Shown here: piece after piece, positions 60,797 through 64,000 of the stretch | Position numbering within the stretch: the first letter of the stretch is position 1 | Layout: each line of letters begins with the position of its first letter | NCBI GenBank assembly: GCA_023078555.1 | Contig: CM041201.1 | Location: forward strand, 3,665,713-3,729,712 | Direction of reading: 5' to 3' | DNA from: Ulva prolifera | Taxonomy: Eukaryota > Chlorophyta > Ulvophyceae > Ulvales > Ulvaceae | DNA: 64,000 nucleotides | Notes under the pieces: model-generated | The model's input: the letters and a program-made list of their open reading frames with translations, nothing else | Databases searched by the model: none | Told to the model about the DNA's origin: nothing | Translations under genes and position numbers: made by a program

Positions 60797-63183
60797 CTAC
60801 AAGGAGAATGGGCCAATATGAATCTTGCCATCCTTGTGAATCCCCTTAAGTTTTTCGAGCAGCTCCCGCTCATCTTTGCTCACCTTTTTCGGGATGGTGA
60901 CTTTCACCTTGACATGATGATTGCCTCGCTCTTGACTACGAGACACTGGCGACGGGGCCCCCCGTTTGGCCAGAAGCAGTGTTGTCCCTGGCTGTGTCCC
61001 CGCCGGAATCTTCAGGTCCACAGGCCCATCCACAGTCGTAACATTGACAGTCGTGCCTAGGATGGCATCCAGGTATGGCACCTGTACACAACGTTTGCAC
61101 AGTCGGAGCTGATGGCAATGGGATCCGAACTGCGTTATGATCCGGGCAGCAGAGTCATCCTCACAGCAACTATCAGAGACATGTGGGCGATGCCAATGGT
61201 CAGCAGCATCCGGAATAAGTCCGCAACGCACGAGCTCAACAATCATGGCCTGCTTGAGGGTATCACGATGGATGATTGAGAGACCGGTGTTGAGACAATA
61301 CAGAGATCAATAGCGTACCGAGACGTCTGAATAGATTGTTTGGCCATTCCTGGTGAGATCTGGATGGCTCTTGACAGCGACATACACGTAGAGGTCACCT
61401 GGGGGTCCCCCCTTGCGCCCGACGTTGCCCTCATTGGCGACCCGCAGCCGCGTGCCATCCTCCACACCACCTGGAATCGTCAGCGAGATCCGCTTGGACT
61501 TGCGTGTGCGGCCGTCGCCACCACAGGTGCTGCAGGGGGTCCTGCTCTCGCCTGTGCCCATGCACGATGGGCAGGTCTGCACGCACGCACGAGTTCAGCC
61601 ACAACCACCGGGACACCTGCATCCTCACAGCAGCGCCATGAGCCACTGGCGTGACATGGGCGGAATCGGCACTTCAGAATGACAGCGAGAACGGTAAGCA
61701 GCGAGCTGCCATGACACTTCAAGTGCAGCCTTTGGTGGAGCACTATGCACCAGGGCGGCGCCACGGCAGATGCTGTTCCCGGCGTGAACCGGGCATCAGA
61801 TCTGCTCACGCTGGCAGTTTGGAGCGAGCGTGGCTGACTGCGAAGACGGTGCCCTGGGCACCCATGGAGCTCTGGTGCCACACCTGCATCTGCTGGAAGG
61901 TCCCCAGCGGGGTCTGCATGACAGAGACCACCCGCCCTGACCCGTTGCACTCGCCGCAAGTCGTCGTGCTGGTTCCGGGCTTCGCCCCTGAGCCGCCGCA
62001 CGTGTCGCACTCTGCCAGGCGATTGACATCCACGTCCTTCTTTGTGCCGAACACAGCCTCCGAGAACGACACTTGCACCTCAATCTGCTCATCTGACCCT
62101 GGACGGGCCTGGCTGTAGCCGCCCCCCATACCACCCATGCCCCCCATACCGCCCATGCCGTCCATGCCGCCAAATCCAGCTGCATTCCACATGTGGTTGA
62201 GGCCGTACCGCTTCTCACTCTGACATGGCTTGTGCTACACTGTGGAAGAGCTAAAGCAATGGAGACTGAGCAGCAAAGTGAATGGGTTTGGGTTGTTTTC
62301 CTTGGCACACATTGCACGCAGATGTGCAGAGCTTGCGGATGCGCTTGGTATTCAGGGGGGAGGGTGCGCACAGTTGCCGAATATCTGCTCAAAGATGTCA
62401 AACGGATTGCTGAACCCAGCACCACCGCCCATGCCCCCCATGCCACCTTTGAGCCCAGCCTCACCGTATCGATCGTAGATCTCCTTCTTTTGGTCATCGC
62501 TGAGGACCTCATACCTGCATGCGCGAGGACTTACGCACATGCTCGTCTAGACTCGAAAACGTCGCAGCACAGTGTAAGACTGATGAACCGTTTAGCCAAC
62601 GTAAATGCAGTGCAACACATCGGCCTGGCCTTGGACAGAAGGCTTTGGTCCCGAGCCCCGATTTTGCCCATAGGCAGAGCGTGCAGGAAGGGGAAGTGTG
62701 TGCCACGCACAGGAAGCAGTGTTGTTCGTAAAAGTGTCCAGTAGCTGCTACACAGGGGCATTGTGAACATGGGGACATACGCTTCCGAAATTTCCTTGAA
62801 CTTGTCTTCAGCACCAGGCTCCTTGTTCACGTCGGGGTGAAATTGCCGCGCTTGCTGTCTGTATGCAGACTTGATTTCCTTCTTAGATGCATTCTTTGAC
62901 ACGCCCAAAGCTGCGTAGTAGTCGGCTCGCACGATCACTGAAGCTCGCCTGCCTGACGCCGGACGGCTGCTGCAGAAACCAGCAGAGACCTTCGCCCCGG
63001 TGACGGAGTTATTGCTCCGGAAAGCGAGATCTCTACAAATGCAGTCACTTCAGTGGACTTCAAGTGTAGCATCGGCACTCGCGCCACGCGCGACAGCTGC
63101 TGCCTGTGTGGGGGCACAGAACAGAACAACAGCAGACGGCAAGAGCCGAACTGGCACATTGAGGTCCATGCGGGAGCATCCAC
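60797..63183 (-). CDS. Plastid-type DnaJ (HSP40, J domain + zinc finger)
   Basis: It is a co-chaperone that stimulates stromal HSP70. Exons: one ending at 62781 (J domain), 62514-62372, 62179-61884, 61576-61319 and 61081-60797; all internal phases agree. The J domain reads [20 protein letters not shown] and contains HPD, closing as KEISEAYEVLSDD across the junction. A Gly/Met-rich linker ([18 protein letters not shown]) follows. The zinc finger has all four repeats: [32 protein letters not shown]. The substrate-binding domain includes [17 protein letters not shown] and [20 protein letters not shown]. Order and wording match chloroplast DJA-type proteins, e.g. [14 protein letters not shown]. 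Upstream of the J domain the frame reads [11 protein letters not shown], a plausible end of a transit peptide. The first exon with the start Met is unresolved (candidate Met near 63183 or 63072), so the 5' limit is approximate. Final stop TAG at 60799-60797. Confidence 0.9.
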
Positions 63184-64000
63184 GTGAAGCCAGTGTGTTG
63201 CCAGAGATACATTTCAAGTTCACGTACGGGCAGCTCAGCATGTCATGTTACAGAGGTTACGTTCAGGCTGCGGTCTGGAACACCGACTCGGGATAGCTGA
63301 TTGGGACGCAACGTGACCATGTCTACAACCATCGTCCTGCGAGAGAGCAACCTACTTGAAAAGAGGTGTTTGCAGCAGCGAGCTTGACGTTTGCACAGGG
63401 AGGCGCACCTGGCAGCGTGCACCCGGGCACTCCTGGCCGGCTGTGGCGCAGCCAGTGCGGCTCGCGGACGAGCATTTCCGACGAGCATTGTGCTGTTGAA
63501 GAAAGTGTGAATGATGGAACAAAGTACTTTGAAGTGGCGGTTAGATGCCGGCTGCTAGTCTTCGCCGATACCGAGCCAGGTGTCACACAAAGGGGGTGGG
63601 CTTGAAACGAGCAACAAACGATGTCTCGCTCATCCTGCTTAGACAGTTCACAACACCAACAACTGCACTTCCGTGGTGTATGTGCAGCGCGCATTGATCG
63701 CCCCAACGTCTGTGGCTGTGGAGGAGCCAGAACATTCTGTCGACTCCTCGCGGGGCCCCGGCCCAACAGCACTCTGCATGGTACAACGTCAGCACCGTGA
63801 ACATCAGCATGGCAGGCTGCATCCAAAAGCACCCGACCATGTGCTTCGCTCTCTCTCTCCTGCGTGTGGTAGCCAGCTGTATAGCAGGTCCGGCTGTGCG
63901 GAGTCCTTGCGAGCCGAGACTGCGCAGCATATTGCAATCACTTCGTAGATCGATACCATCCCGCAGCCACGCTTTTCAGCAAGACTACACAATCTGTATT
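63184..64000. other. Window end, no gene recognised
   Basis: Frames on both strands overlap (plus 63366-63605; minus 63323-63937) and neither shows family features. It probably contains the DnaJ 5' region and the edge of a neighbouring locus. Confidence 0.4.

Noticed and set aside
1..64000. tRNA, rRNA or CRISPR features
   Set aside because: TTCGAA-like T-loop candidates (e.g. near 33330 and 46190) lack matching stems; no regularly spaced direct repeats and no rRNA-like blocks were seen.
1..64000. Bacterial or viral origin of the window
   Set aside because: Genes are consistently split by introns with conserved borders and encode eukaryotic families; no operons or Shine-Dalgarno pattern.

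Overview
This is a eukaryotic nuclear genome window carrying intron-rich, mostly GC-rich genes. A plastid-type DnaJ with a probable transit peptide, together with a GT77 arabinosyltransferase of the RRA family, points to the green lineage. HYLS1 (centriole assembly) and ARL16 (a cilium-associated GTPase) point to an organism that builds, or recently built, flagella. A flagellate or ancestrally flagellate green alga fits best; I cannot name the species. Most introns are GT-AG, about 80-600 bp long, often ending in GCAG. At least two look like GC-AG.

Layout. 1-5.4 kb is gene-poor and repeat-rich: a probable decayed hAT element with 18-bp terminal inverted repeats, and a GT/AC-rich foldback. 5.4-9.96 kb (-) is an animal-type O-GlcNAc transferase with TPRs. 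11.8-22.0 kb (-) is a long ankyrin-repeat protein with an unrecognised C-terminal half. 22.0-26.7 kb shows no confident gene but has a perfect 86-bp palindrome. 26.7-28.9 kb (+) is HYLS1. 30.4-36.4 kb (-) is a protein with two cNMP-binding-like folds. 37.3-39.8 kb (+) is the GT77 enzyme. 41.8-45.1 kb (-) is an F-box/LRR protein. 45.9-46.9 kb (+) is ARL16. 48.3 to about 57.9 kb (+) is a large EF-hand protein with three cyclic-nucleotide-binding domains. 58.3-59.7 kb (+) is a BTB/T1 (KCTD-like) protein with a Cys/Pro-rich tract. 60.8 to about 63.2 kb (-) is the plastid DnaJ.

Gene models were built by hand: reading frames were joined at GT/GC-AG sites where family homology and codon phase agree. 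OGT, HYLS1, GT77, F-box/LRR, ARL16 and the BTB gene have models whose exon lengths sum to whole codons. The ankyrin gene and the 3' half of the EF-hand/cNBD gene are only approximate.

Functionally the window is enriched for likely ciliary and signalling genes. HYLS1 and ARL16 are ciliary by family knowledge. Two separate multi-cNBD proteins, one also carrying EF-hands, are plausible Ca2+/cNMP sensors; that role is inference. The EF-hand/cNBD protein, with beta-rolls split by very long insertions, is the most unusual product here.
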